A stretch of 64,000 nt of DNA, taken from NCBI RefSeq assembly GCF_900231165.1, contig NZ_LT960614.1, positions 1,734,550-1,798,549 on the forward strand. The letters are read 5' to 3'. Shown here in pieces: positions 1-8,162 of the stretch (the stretch's first letter is position 1; each line of letters starts with the position of its first letter). Both the position numbers and the translations under genes were made by a program. Under the pieces are notes generated by a model, which was not told where the DNA came from, made no database searches, and saw only the letters and a program-made list of their open reading frames with translations. This stretch comes from Hartmannibacter diazotrophicus. GTDB taxonomy: Bacteria; Pseudomonadota; Alphaproteobacteria; Rhizobiales; Pleomorphomonadaceae.

Positions 1-46
1 TCAGCCGGTGCAGGCGGCGATCGGGGCGGGAGTTGGGAACAGGCTT

Positions 47-613
47 ATGCAGGACATTTGGGCTGACATCACCCATCCGACCTTCCTTCCCGTGGCGGTC
101 GCCGCCTGCCGCATGGTGCTGGCGGTCGTGCTTGGGTCCATCCTGGGTCTGGAGAGGGAGCGCCACAGGCTCTCCGCCGGATTGCGGACGCATATCCTCA
201 TTGCACTGGCGTCAGCGACGGCGGCCATGGTGATGATCGAAATCGGCCACCTTCCCGCCTTCGCGACAGACGCCTTTCGTCTGGATGCGGGCAGGCTCAT
301 CGGTGCTGTCGTTTCGGGCGTGGCGTTCCTTGCGGCCGGCCTCATCATCTATTCGAAAGGCCATGTCTTCGGCCTCACGACCGGGGCCGGCATGTGGCTC
401 GCGGCGATCATCGGCCTCGCCGTGGGGCTTGGCCTTTACGTTATCGCCATCATGGCGACGGGGCTTGGCTACGCCGTGCTGGGTGTGTTGCGCATGGTCG
501 AAGCCCGCCTCGACCGCCACGATACGGAATTGCAGGAGAAAACGCTGAAAGGCTCCCATCGAGGGCGCTCGGCGGGCCATCGGCCGCCGAGCCGGCCGAC
601 CCCGGAGGAATAA
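47..613 (+). CDS. MgtC/SapB family membrane protein
   Basis: Predicted inner-membrane protein of 188 residues in the MgtC/SapB family. Members include the Salmonella MgtC virulence factor, which affects magnesium and ATP homeostasis; the function here is not known. The conserved region GLERERHRLSAGLRTH lies at residues 34-49, and the glycine-rich helix plus GLTTGAGMW segment at about 90-117. About four hydrophobic helices are visible, followed by a basic, proline-rich tail. I chose the ATG at 47, after a purine-rich stretch, over a GTG at 8 that adds 13 unrelated residues. It is a single gene, convergent with the small gene at 640-801. Confidence 0.85.
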   Translation: MQDIWADITHPTFLPVAVAACRMVLAVVLGSILGLERERHRLSAGLRTHILIALASATAAMVMIEIGHLPAFATDAFRLDAGRLIGAVVSGVAFLAAGLIIYSKGHVFGLTTGAGMWLAAIIGLAVGLGLYVIAIMATGLGYAVLGVLRMVEARLDRHDTELQEKTLKGSHRGRSAGHRPPSRPTPEE

Positions 614-639
614 GGCCGGTCGCCAAGCGTATGTCGTCG

Positions 640-801
640 TCAGGCGTATGTCAGGGCGAAGAGTCCCAGGACCACGGCCGCGCCAGCCGTGCTGATCCAC
701 AGCACATGGCGCATGCGGTGCAATTCAACCCCCTGTTTCGCCTCGGTTTCGGTGATGACAACCGGCTCGTCCTCTGCGGGGCGGTTCTGATCTTCGAGCA
801 T
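640..801 (-). CDS. small single-pass membrane protein, unknown function
   Basis: A 53-residue protein with an acidic, hydrophilic N-terminus (about residues 1-30) and one C-terminal hydrophobic helix (about 33-51). I do not recognise a named family. The start at 801 is preceded by AAAGGATCGGAGAC, giving a plausible ribosome binding site. The frame stays open further upstream to 948, but that stretch overlaps the DUF4396 gene and has low-complexity composition, so I left it out. It lies just downstream of the DUF4396 gene on the same strand and may be co-transcribed with it. Confidence 0.6.
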   Translation of the reverse strand: MLEDQNRPAEDEPVVITETEAKQGVELHRMRHVLWISTAGAAVVLGLFALTYA

Positions 802-911
802 GTCTCCGATCCTTTCGCTTGTTGGTCGCAAGGTGCTGCCGCCGGCTCCACCGGGAGCCGCGAGCGGGATGCACCTACGAGCCGAACGCGCCGCCACGGG
901 CATGGTTCCGC

Positions 912-1646
912 CTACATCGGCTCCTTGATGCCCGACCTGATCAGCCACCAGTTCACCGGATAGCTGGTCGCCAGCCCCGCCAGCATGGCGATCTGCATCA
1001 GGAACCAGAACGCAGGGTCGGAGGCCTCCAGCATCGAGCCGTAGAGCGGCTGGAAGACGAGAAACTGGCCGACGGCCATCACCCCGTACATGCCCACCTG
1101 CCAGGCGGCCAGCGACAGGGCATCGGCCTTGATGGCTTCGCGGATCCCTTCACCGACGGACAGGTTCCGCATCGGCTTGATGGTGAAATACTGGAAGAGA
1201 ACGCCGAAGCCGAAGGCGAGGATGAAATCGAGGATCCAGACCGCAAAAATCTTTTCCGCAAAGAGATGCTGCCAGCCGAACCAGACGGCGACAACCGGAA
1301 CGGAGAAGGCAAGGCCCTCGGCGATGATGTCGCCGAGCGTGCAGCCGCTGCCGCAGTGGAGCGCGCCCTTCACCACCATGATCGGAAACGGCGTCCCGGC
1401 ATGATGCGAATGCATGGTGCCTTCGCCCATGTCGGCCATGGCCGTGTCGTGCGTCTTTGCCCGGCCATAGGCGAGATAGAACCAAAGAACGAAGACCGTT
1501 CCGAAGAGCGCCGTGATCGGCCAGACGGCGTTCATGATCCACATGGGCTGCGGATACCGGAATTCATCGCGCGCGATCCAGATGGCGCAGGCAAGGCCGA
1601 GCAACAGCATCAGGATGGAAAGAACATGCAGCCAGGTGGGAATCAT
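912..1646 (-). CDS. DUF4396 domain-containing integral membrane protein
   Basis: A 244-residue polytopic membrane protein with about six hydrophobic helices, matching the DUF4396 family. A His/Cys-containing region around residues 77-103 (HSHHAG, then HCGSGCTLGD) is the most distinctive part and could bind metal, but no activity is established for the family. It ends in a short hydrophilic tail. It follows the GH15 gene on the same strand after a gap of about 80 bases, so the two may share a transcript. Confidence 0.85.
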   Translation of the reverse strand: MIPTWLHVLSILMLLLGLACAIWIARDEFRYPQPMWIMNAVWPITALFGTVFVLWFYLAYGRAKTHDTAMADMGEGTMHSHHAGTPFPIMVVKGALHCGSGCTLGDIIAEGLAFSVPVVAVWFGWQHLFAEKIFAVWILDFILAFGFGVLFQYFTIKPMRNLSVGEGIREAIKADALSLAAWQVGMYGVMAVGQFLVFQPLYGSMLEASDPAFWFLMQIAMLAGLATSYPVNWWLIRSGIKEPM

Positions 1647-1725
1647 GGGGAAGTCCTCCGTGCGGTTGCGGATCCTTTTGCTCGATTGGCGTGGGCGTCT
1701 TGAACGGATGAATGCCGTTCGATGT

Positions 1726-3528
1726 CTATTCGTCGGCTGCGAGCTTGGGCCGTTCCCTGGCCGGACCGTCGAATGTCATGAAGTTGAAGGCGGTGCCGAT
1801 CAGCGCCAGATGGGAAAGCGCCTGCGGGAAATTGCCCAGCATCTCGTTGGCTTCGACATCGAATTCCTCCGACAGGAGGCCGACGTCGTTGCACAGCGCG
1901 AGGAGCCGCTCGAAGCATTCCTTGGCATCGGCGCGCCGCTCCTGGAGGATCAGGTTGTCGATGTACCAGAAGGTGCAGGCAAGGAAGACGCCCTCCTTGC
2001 CCGACAGGCCGTCGGCCCCGTCATCATTGTCGTAGCGCCGGATGTAGCCATTCCACATCAGCCGGCTTTCGATCGCTTTCACCGTTCCGACCATGCGCGG
2101 ATCTTTCGCGTCGACGAAACCGACCAGCGGCAGAAGGAGCAGCGCCGCATCCAGACGTGGTGATCCGTAAGCCTGCACGAAGGTGTTTTGTTCCGCATCG
2201 AAGGCCTTCTCGCAGATTTCGCGGTGCTTTTCGTCGCGAAGGCGGCGCCAGTGCTCGACGGGGCCTTCCAGGCCGTATTCCTCGACCGCTGCAACCGCCC
2301 TGTCGAAGGCAACCCAGATCATGACGTTGGAATAGGTGAAGTGCTGTTCCGGTCCGCGCGATTCCCAGATGCCGCGGTCCTTGGAGTCGAAGAGTGTCTC
2401 CAGGTGGCGCAGGAGCTTTTTCTGCAGCGCCCAACTCGTCTCGTCGGGAGTCAGATCCTTGCGCCGCGCGTGGTGCAGCGCGTCGAGCACCTCGCCAAAA
2501 ACATCGAGCTGCGTCTGGGCGTAGGCATCGTTCCCGATCCGGACGGGCTTGGAGCCCGCAAAGCCGCCGAGCCAGGGAATGATCCTCTCGTCGAGCCGGT
2601 GGTCGCCGGTGATGGAATAGATCGGCTGCAGCTGCGAGGGCAGCCCCGCGACCGCACGCACGAGCCAGCCGCGCCAGGCGCTGGCTTCGTCCTGATAGCC
2701 GGCCTGCATCAGCGCCAGCAGGACGAAGGTCGCATCGCGCAGCCAGCAGAAGCGGTAGTCCCAGTTGCGCTCGCCGCCGAACTCTTCCGGCAAGGATGTC
2801 GTCGGCGCCGCGACCATGCCCCCGGTGGGTGAGAATGTGAGTGCCTTCAGGGTGATGAGCGACCGCACCACGATGTCGCGCCATGGGCCTTCGTAGTTGC
2901 ACTGGCCGGCCCAGTCGCGCCAGCGACGGTCCGTCTCGTCGAGGGCTTGTTTCCAGTCGAGGACGGGAGGGGGCGCCAGATGAGAGGCGCCGTGGCTGAG
3001 GACGAAGGGAATTTCGTCGCCCTCGGTCACGGTGAATTCGGCAACGGTGCTGAAATCCTCGCCATGGTGTTCCACCGGTGTGCGCAGGACCAGAAGATCC
3101 GGGCCCGCGATGGCGATCAGCCCGTCCTCGCCGAGACTGACCCAGGGAACGAGCCGCCCGTAGTCGAAGCGGATCACGAGATCCATGCGCAGGTCGACGT
3201 GGCCCTCGAGGCCCGTGACGATCCGCACCAGATTGGCAATGCCGCCGTCCTCGGGCATGAAGTCGGTCACCCGGCACCGCCCCGTTTCGGTCTCGAACTC
3301 CGTTTCCAGAATGAGGGTGTCGGGCCGATAACGCCGCGTCGTCCTTGCCCCGTCGCCGCGCGGCCCGATTTGCCAATGCCCGTTGTCCTCGTCGCCGAGG
3401 AGCGCGGCGAAGCAGGCCTCCGAATCGAAATTCGGCCAGCAAAGCCAGTCGATCGAGCCATTGCGCCCCACAAGGGCGGCCGAACGGCAATCGCCGATGA
3501 GGGCATAGTCGTCGATGCGAAGGGTCAT
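1726..3528 (-). CDS. glycoside hydrolase family 15 protein
   Basis: A 600-residue cytoplasmic protein of the GH15 family (glucoamylase/trehalase-like, inverting alpha-glucosidases). An N-terminal beta-sandwich domain covers about residues 1-200. The (alpha/alpha)6 barrel begins near the family hallmark NWDYRFCWLRDA at 255-266. Candidate acidic active-site residues lie in GIWE (386-389) and GLLSEE (550-555). The length is normal for bacterial trehalase-like GH15 enzymes. Trehalose or another alpha-glucoside is the probable substrate, which is inference. It is followed by the DUF4396 gene and preceded by an SDR gene 43 bases upstream, all on the minus strand. Confidence 0.92.
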   Translation of the reverse strand: MTLRIDDYALIGDCRSAALVGRNGSIDWLCWPNFDSEACFAALLGDEDNGHWQIGPRGDGARTTRRYRPDTLILETEFETETGRCRVTDFMPEDGGIANLVRIVTGLEGHVDLRMDLVIRFDYGRLVPWVSLGEDGLIAIAGPDLLVLRTPVEHHGEDFSTVAEFTVTEGDEIPFVLSHGASHLAPPPVLDWKQALDETDRRWRDWAGQCNYEGPWRDIVVRSLITLKALTFSPTGGMVAAPTTSLPEEFGGERNWDYRFCWLRDATFVLLALMQAGYQDEASAWRGWLVRAVAGLPSQLQPIYSITGDHRLDERIIPWLGGFAGSKPVRIGNDAYAQTQLDVFGEVLDALHHARRKDLTPDETSWALQKKLLRHLETLFDSKDRGIWESRGPEQHFTYSNVMIWVAFDRAVAAVEEYGLEGPVEHWRRLRDEKHREICEKAFDAEQNTFVQAYGSPRLDAALLLLPLVGFVDAKDPRMVGTVKAIESRLMWNGYIRRYDNDDGADGLSGKEGVFLACTFWYIDNLILQERRADAKECFERLLALCNDVGLLSEEFDVEANEMLGNFPQALSHLALIGTAFNFMTFDGPARERPKLAADE

Positions 3529-3571
3529 GGCATTGCTCTTGTTGTTCCGGGAGGGTGTGCAGGGGCAGGGG

Positions 3572-4576
3572 CTAGGTGAGAAGGGAAGCGACCAGGAGGC
3601 CGAGAGCGAAGGCGATCAGAAGTCCGCCTCCGGCCGCGACAAGGCGCACTGCCGTTCCTGGCCAAATGGTGACCTCGTCGGCCGCTTCGTCGCTGAAGGC
3701 GCCGCGCGTGCGGTGCAACTCCGTGACCGGTGCGAACAGGTTGTCGCGCCGGTCTTCCGAAACTGGCGTCTTCCTCATCTGACCATCGTAGGCGTTCCTT
3801 GCAAGGTAGCGGTCGAGAAACGACGGAAGGATCATGTTGCCGAGGATCACGAGGACCGAGCTGAACCCGAGGATATGCTCTCTTCCCGGCCGCTGGGCGA
3901 TGCCGGCTATCGCCCGGGCGATGGCCTCTGGCTGGAAGACCGGCGCGACGGGCCGGGGCTCAAGGCCGAAATGCGTCCGCGCCCAGTCGAATTGCGGCGT
4001 GTTGACCGCCGGCAATTCGACCATGGTGAGCCGGATGCCGCTCTTGTCGCGGATGAGTTCGGTGCGCAGCGAATTGGTGAAGCCGCGAATGGCATGCTTG
4101 GCGCCGCAGTAGGCGGCCTGCAGGGGGATGCCGCGATAGGCAAGGGACGATCCGATCTGGATGATCAGCCCCTTGTCGCGCTTTCGCATCTGCGCCAACG
4201 CCGCCATCGTGCCGTGCACGAAGCCGAGATAGTCGACCTCGGTCACGCGGGCGAATTCCTCCGGCGTGATCTTCTCGACCGGCGAGAAGACGGTGACCAT
4301 GGCGTCGTTCATCCAGATGTCGATCGGGCCAAGTTCCAGCTCCAGGGCCTCGGCCGCAGCCCGGAGGGCATCCGCATCGGTCACGTCGACGGCCTGAAAG
4401 GCTGCCTTCGCCCCCATGGCGGCGATTTCCCGCTGCACGTCCGCAAGCGCCTGCCGGTCGCGGGCGATCAGGCCGACCCTTGCGCCGCGCCTTGCGACTT
4501 CCAGAGCGGTGGCGCGGCCGACGCCTGCACTGGCGCCGGTGATGACGACGGTTCGACCGGTGAGTTGCTGAGACAC
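3572..4576 (-). CDS. SDR family oxidoreductase with C-terminal membrane helix
   Basis: A 334-residue short-chain dehydrogenase/reductase, longer than the classical 250. The NAD(P)-binding motif TGASAGVG is at residues 13-20, catalytic Ser at 143/144, and Tyr156-xxx-Lys160. The C-terminus carries an extra hydrophobic segment (about 309-332) that could anchor it to the inner membrane. The substrate is unknown. The asparagine usually seen as NNAG reads MNDAM here (about 89-93), as in a subset of these longer SDRs. It lies just upstream of the GH15 gene and is probably in the same transcription unit. Confidence 0.9.
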   Translation of the reverse strand: MSQQLTGRTVVITGASAGVGRATALEVARRGARVGLIARDRQALADVQREIAAMGAKAAFQAVDVTDADALRAAAEALELELGPIDIWMNDAMVTVFSPVEKITPEEFARVTEVDYLGFVHGTMAALAQMRKRDKGLIIQIGSSLAYRGIPLQAAYCGAKHAIRGFTNSLRTELIRDKSGIRLTMVELPAVNTPQFDWARTHFGLEPRPVAPVFQPEAIARAIAGIAQRPGREHILGFSSVLVILGNMILPSFLDRYLARNAYDGQMRKTPVSEDRRDNLFAPVTELHRTRGAFSDEAADEVTIWPGTAVRLVAAGGGLLIAFALGLLVASLLT

Positions 4577-4756
4577 GGCAATTCGGCTCCTGAGACGAAA
4601 AAGGGCGATCCATGGGTTCGCCCAGTGAACAATCGGGTCAGGAATATGGTTCCGAAACAGTTCTGTTACACAAATTGGACTGTCGCAAACAACAGGACGG
4701 TCGGGTGGAGAGGCGAGACGATCGCATCGGGATACTCGCCTCCGGCGGCCAACCCC

Positions 4757-4799
4757 AAAAAGAAATGCTCCGGACCGAGCATGTCTCGATCCGGAGCAT
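4757..4799 (-). terminator. Rho-independent terminator after the small membrane gene
   Basis: A perfect 10-bp inverted repeat, ATGCTCCGGA (4765-4774) and TCCGGAGCAT (4790-4799), has a 15-base loop. On the minus strand it is followed by TTCTTTTT (4764-4757). It lies 24 bases beyond the stop of the 27-residue gene and would end its transcript before the SDR-GH15 unit. Confidence 0.75.
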
Positions 4800-4822
4800 G
4801 AATTTCGAATTCGTCCGACCTG

Positions 4823-4906
4823 TCAGTGCAGGAAGCCCAGCAGCCAGAGAACAAGAATAACCGGCAGTGGAATGCCGACCAGCCAAAGAAGAAGTCCGCG
4901 ACCCAT
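4823..4906 (-). CDS. 27-residue single-helix membrane peptide
   Basis: A very small gene encoding a 27-residue peptide that is almost entirely hydrophobic: MGRGLLLWL, a central PLPVILV segment, then WLLGFLH. Support is a strong Shine-Dalgarno (ACGGAGGAAAAC) directly before the ATG and a perfect terminator hairpin 24 bases after the stop. It resembles small single-pass membrane proteins often seen in rhizobial genomes, but I cannot assign a named family or role. It stands alone, with the DUF4394 gene upstream on the same strand. Confidence 0.7.
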   Translation of the reverse strand: MGRGLLLWLVGIPLPVILVLWLLGFLH

Positions 4907-5007
4907 GTTTTCCTCCGTCCGTCATCTCAGATGAAACTGAAAACGGAAACGGAGGCGTTTGGTTCCTCTTCGGTGTCCTCCGGTGCGGCCGGACGGCGTG
5001 CCCGTCT

Positions 5008-5790
5008 TTACATGACGGGCAGGACCGTGATGTCCCTGACGTCGCCGTCGAGACCGCCGATCATGCCGATTTCCGTGGCGGCACCGCTTTCGAGGCTGAC
5101 GGTGTAGAGCGTCTTGTTGGCGACCAGATAGGCGGTGTTCTTGCCGACTTCCATGGCATGGATATCGAAGGCATAGGTCGCCGGCATGTCGGAAATGCCG
5201 AGTTTGCCGATGGCGCTCAGCGTCCCGTCATTCGGCTTGGTCTGCTGGATCAGCGCGCCGATCGTGGCGTCGATGTTGTACATCGCCGTCTTCTCCGGTT
5301 TGCCGACCGAGTTGATGTAGGCGGCAGCCACCGTGTTCGGCATTTCGCCCTTGTGCATGTCGCCGTCCTGGAAGGCGAGGGATCCGTCGACCGTGACGGC
5401 GCCGGTATCCGGATGGACGCGGTGATTGGTGGTGCCGGTCATGAACCGGAGCCTGTCAGCCATCGGGTTGAAGTCGACGACGACCGGCGCTTCCGTCATC
5501 GGCAGCATCTTGTCCATGGTCGCGACTTCGCTCGCAACGCCGGTCGCCGGGTCGATCCAGACGATCTTGTGATCCGGCGTCACGCCGATCACCGTCTTGT
5601 TGGCGGGGCGGAAGTCGATCCCGACCAGCTTGTCGACGCCCTTCACCTCCATGGATTTCGACACCGCCGGCTTGTCGGTGTCGAACAGGACCAGCGTCTT
5701 GTCGCCCGTAAGGCCCAGCACCGGGGCGGCGCTTGCGGAGGTCGCGAACAGCATGCTGGAGGCGATCAGAATGGAATGAGCGGCTTTCAT
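5008..5790 (-). CDS. DUF4394 domain-containing exported protein
   Basis: A 260-residue protein with a clear signal peptide (about residues 1-22, MKAAHSIL... ending SASAAP), so it is probably periplasmic. The rest matches DUF4394, a predicted beta-propeller-like domain with repeated 'VGIDFRPAN'- and 'VVVDFNPMADRLRF'-type segments. Its function is unknown. The ATG at 5790 follows AGGGAAGACCATC; the open frame running further upstream is antisense to the sigma and anti-sigma genes and is not coding. It is divergent from the ECF sigma gene, and the shared TGCATCCA motifs in the intergenic region suggest it is a target of that sigma factor. Confidence 0.88.
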   Translation of the reverse strand: MKAAHSILIASSMLFATSASAAPVLGLTGDKTLVLFDTDKPAVSKSMEVKGVDKLVGIDFRPANKTVIGVTPDHKIVWIDPATGVASEVATMDKMLPMTEAPVVVDFNPMADRLRFMTGTTNHRVHPDTGAVTVDGSLAFQDGDMHKGEMPNTVAAAYINSVGKPEKTAMYNIDATIGALIQQTKPNDGTLSAIGKLGISDMPATYAFDIHAMEVGKNTAYLVANKTLYTVSLESGAATEIGMIGGLDGDVRDITVLPVM

Positions 5791-5881
5791 GATGGTCTTC
5801 CCTGTTCTGTTGTCGTTCGAGCGCATCGCCGTGCGTTGGGCACGGTGCGTCTCAAAGGGAAGACACCCGGCGATATGGGTT

Positions 5882-5924
5882 TGGATGCAGCGACGCCGAA
5901 AAAATTTTTCGGTTCGTGCATCCA
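5882..5924. promoter_or_regulatory. symmetrical divergent promoter/operator region
   Basis: TGGATGCA (5882-5889) and its inverse TGCATCCA (5917-5924) flank a palindrome CCGAAAAAATTTTTCGG (5896-5912); all share nearly one centre (about 5903). Each TGCATCCA faces outward toward one of the two divergent genes. Each is followed after 16-17 bases by a TRTC element (TGTC toward the DUF4394 gene, TATC toward the sigma gene), like the -35 and -10 elements of ECF promoters. An autoregulated ECF promoter pair is the inferred role. Confidence 0.55.
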
Positions 5925-6009
5925 GCCGGCGTCCTCGCGAGTATCCGTAGTGGGGAAGTCGACCGGACAATCGAACCGTGGATCGGTCACGACATCTGTG
6001 GGATACCCG

Positions 6010-6600
6010 ATGAAGATGGTCATGGAAGGAGAGGCATCGCAGAATGCCGGTCATATGCTGATGGACAGTCTGGAGACCGCACTTGCGGCCTGCGCCCGCG
6101 GCGAGCGTGCCGGCCTTCGCCATATCTACGAGACCGAGGCGCCCCGGCTCCTGGCCGTCGCGGAACGAATCCTGCGTCGCCGGGAACTCGCGGAGGAGGC
6201 CGTGCAGGACGGGTTCATCCAGATCTGGAGCCGGGCCGACCAGTACGAACCGGGCAGGGGGTCGGCGCGCGGCTGGATCTATGCCGTTGTCCGCAACCGG
6301 TCGCTCAACATGCTGCGCGATGGCCGGCGCGAGGACCTTGTCTCCGACGATCGGATGGAGGCATTGCAGGATGGCGGTCAGCTGGAGGAACTGCTGGCCT
6401 CCTGGCATCGCCTCGATCGCGACAGCCGCCTGCGCGAATGTCTGGCGCAACTCGATGAAATCCGCCGCCGGTCGATCCTGATGGCCTATGTCTGCGGCTA
6501 CACCCACGGCGAGATTGCCGGTCGCCTGAAGCTGCCGCTGGGCACGGCGAAATCGTGGATAAGGCGCGGACTGTCGGCCCTGCGGGAGTGCATGGCATGA
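6010..6600 (+). CDS. ECF-type RNA polymerase sigma factor
   Basis: A sigma-70 family, extracytoplasmic-function sigma factor of up to 196 residues. Region 2 includes AEEAVQDGFIQIW at 61-73; region 4 carries the helix-turn-helix YTHGEIAGRLKLPLGTAKSW at about 164-183. No sigma region 3 is present, as expected for ECF factors. The start is uncertain: ATGs at 6010, 6016, 6022, 6055 and 6061 are in frame, and relatives usually begin close to the MDSLETAL segment (6061). The stop overlaps the start of the anti-sigma gene (ATGA), indicating translational coupling. It probably activates its own promoter and that of the divergent DUF4394 gene. Confidence 0.9.
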   Translation: MKMVMEGEASQNAGHMLMDSLETALAACARGERAGLRHIYETEAPRLLAVAERILRRRELAEEAVQDGFIQIWSRADQYEPGRGSARGWIYAVVRNRSLNMLRDGRREDLVSDDRMEALQDGGQLEELLASWHRLDRDSRLRECLAQLDEIRRRSILMAYVCGYTHGEIAGRLKLPLGTAKSWIRRGLSALRECMA

Positions 6601-7304
6601 CGATCCCGGAAAATGACGTGCCACGGCTGGCGGACGAATACGTCCTCGGCCTGCTCGATCCGGCCGAAGCCGCAGATCTGGAGCGGGAGATGGCGGCCGA
6701 CGCACGCCTGCGCGACGCGGTGGCCGCAAGCCGCGACCGATTCCTGCCACTGGACGAGAGTGTCGAGCCGAAGGCGGCGGGCGAGGAACTCTGGGATCGC
6801 ATCGCCGCGAATCTGCCTCAGCGCGACGCAACGCGGGCCACGGCAACGGATCGGGCGCCGGCCAACGACAATCGTCAGCCGGTCTGGCGCAGTCTCGCCA
6901 TGGCCTCGATGGCCGCATGCCTCCTTCTGGCTGTCGGCCTTGGCTGGACGCTCACGACGAAGCCGGAGCCGGTTGTCATCGCGGTTCTCGTCAATGCGGC
7001 GGGCGAGCCTCAGGCCATCGTCGAGGACTATGGCAACGAGCGCGCCAGCGTCAGCGTTCTGGCCGATATCCAGGTCCCGGACGGGCGAACCATGCAGGTC
7101 TGGACGCTGCCAGACCAGGACACGGGCCCGGTCTCTCTGGGCCTCTTGAAGGGCGATGGCTCATCGATTCTGAAGGGGCCGGCCCTGCCGCGCCCGCATG
7201 ATGCCCAGCTCTACGAGATCACGCTGGAACAGGCAGGCGGTTCGCCGACAGGACGCCCGACCGGGCCGGTCCTTGCCAAGGGGCTTGCCCGCATGCCGCG
7301 GTAG
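6597..7304 (+). CDS. membrane anti-sigma factor (RskA-like)
   Basis: A 235-residue protein with the architecture of ECF anti-sigma factors. A cytoplasmic N-terminal domain (LADEYVLGLLDPAEA at 11-25) has no zinc-binding HxxxCxxC. One transmembrane helix lies at about 98-118. The C-terminal periplasmic domain resembles the RskA/anti-sigma-K domain (VQVWTLPD-type segment, here MQVWTLPD). It overlaps the sigma gene by four bases, so the pair is made together. The signal that releases the sigma factor is unknown. Confidence 0.88.
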   Translation: MTIPENDVPRLADEYVLGLLDPAEAADLEREMAADARLRDAVAASRDRFLPLDESVEPKAAGEELWDRIAANLPQRDATRATATDRAPANDNRQPVWRSLAMASMAACLLLAVGLGWTLTTKPEPVVIAVLVNAAGEPQAIVEDYGNERASVSVLADIQVPDGRTMQVWTLPDQDTGPVSLGLLKGDGSSILKGPALPRPHDAQLYEITLEQAGGSPTGRPTGPVLAKGLARMPR

Positions 7305-7373
7305 ATCGCACGAAACAAGCGCGTTCGGCCGTTCGCGGAGGGCAATGGAAGCAAGCTTTGGAGGAATGTTGGG

Positions 7374-7448
7374 TGGTACGGCCTACGGGAATCGAACCCG
7401 TCTCTCCAGCGTGAAAGGCTAGTGTCCTAACCGATAGACGAAGGCCGC
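7374..7448 (-). tRNA. tRNA-Glu (anticodon UUC)
   Basis: On the minus strand the sequence folds as a complete tRNA. The acceptor GCGGCCT pairs with AGGCCGT (one G-U), the T-arm is ACGGG-TTCGAAT-CCCGT, and the anticodon loop CTTTCAC carries UUC. The discriminator base is A and the CCA is encoded (7374-7376). The gene stands alone between the anti-sigma gene and yajC, transcribed against both. Confidence 0.95.
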
Positions 7449-7514
7449 CCAACGGGGCTGGCTTATAGTGGGCTTCGCGCAGGAGAGCAAGCGGTCTTTG
7501 CGGAATTTTTCCCC

Positions 7515-7535
7515 TTTGCCGGCGCGGCCGGCAAA
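7515..7535. other. GC-rich hairpin in the tRNA-Glu/yajC gap
   Basis: TTTGCCGGC (7515-7523) and GCCGGCAAA (7527-7535) form a 9-bp stem with a 3-base loop. Neither strand has a convincing T-run after it, so I do not call it a terminator. Apart from this hairpin and the candidate yajC promoter, I see nothing else in 7449-7757. Confidence 0.4.
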
Positions 7536-7606
7536 GTCGGTCCGCCGGCTCGTTTGGGAAGCGGCCAGGCATTGGAAGTTGGCTGGAAAAAGCCACAGAT
7601 CTCCGT

Positions 7607-7634
7607 TTGCAATTGCGACAGGCCCGTTTATAGT
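7607..7634 (+). promoter_or_regulatory. candidate promoter of the yajC-secD-secF operon
   Basis: TTGCAA (7607-7612) and TATAGT (7629-7634) are separated by 16 bases, about 125 bases before the yajC start. The match to housekeeping sigma -35/-10 elements is moderate and no transcript data support it. Confidence 0.4.
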
Positions 7635-7757
7635 CCGCGCGCTTTTGGCTGGCCGTTCATCGCCGGTCTTGAATCAGTCATCCGGCCCGGCTCGTCCGGG
7701 CTTCGTAACGTTGCAGGCCCCCGGCCTGAGCCTTGCCGCAGTTTCAGGAGAAGAGAC

Positions 7758-8093
7758 ATGTTCATTACGCCAGCCTTCGCGCAGGACGCAGGTGCCGCCG
7801 CGGCAGGCCCATTGGCGCAAGTGGTCCAGCTTGTCCCGTTCCTCCTCATTTTCGTGATCATGTACTTCCTGATCATCCGTCCTCAGCGCAAGAAGCAGAA
7901 GGACCATCAGGAGATGCTGAAGAACATCCGCCGGGGCGATACGATCGTCACGGCCGGCGGTGTTATCGGCAAGGTCTCGAAGGTCATCGACGACAGCGAG
8001 CTTCTGCTGGATGTGGGCGAGGGCGCCAAGCTGCGCGTCGCGCGCAACTATGTTTCGGAGCTGCGCTCCAAGGGTGAACCGGTCAAGGAATAA
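7758..8093 (+). CDS. yajC: preprotein translocase subunit YajC
   Basis: A 111-residue single-pass inner-membrane protein that associates with SecDF to assist Sec-dependent export and YidC insertion. A short periplasmic N-terminus is followed by one transmembrane helix (about 23-43) ending in the family motif IIRPQRKKQK. A cytoplasmic beta-rich domain follows, with KNIRRGDTIVTAGGVIGKV. The ATG at 7758 follows TTCAGGAGAAGAGAC, a strong ribosome binding site. It is first in the operon yajC-secD-secF, the conserved order. Confidence 0.96.
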   Translation: MFITPAFAQDAGAAAAGPLAQVVQLVPFLLIFVIMYFLIIRPQRKKQKDHQEMLKNIRRGDTIVTAGGVIGKVSKVIDDSELLLDVGEGAKLRVARNYVSELRSKGEPVKE

Positions 8094-8162
8094 TGTGGTT
8101 GCCGCCCGAGCGGCGGCGACACGACGCGCCGGGTTGATCTGGCCGGGCGCCAAGAGGTCACA

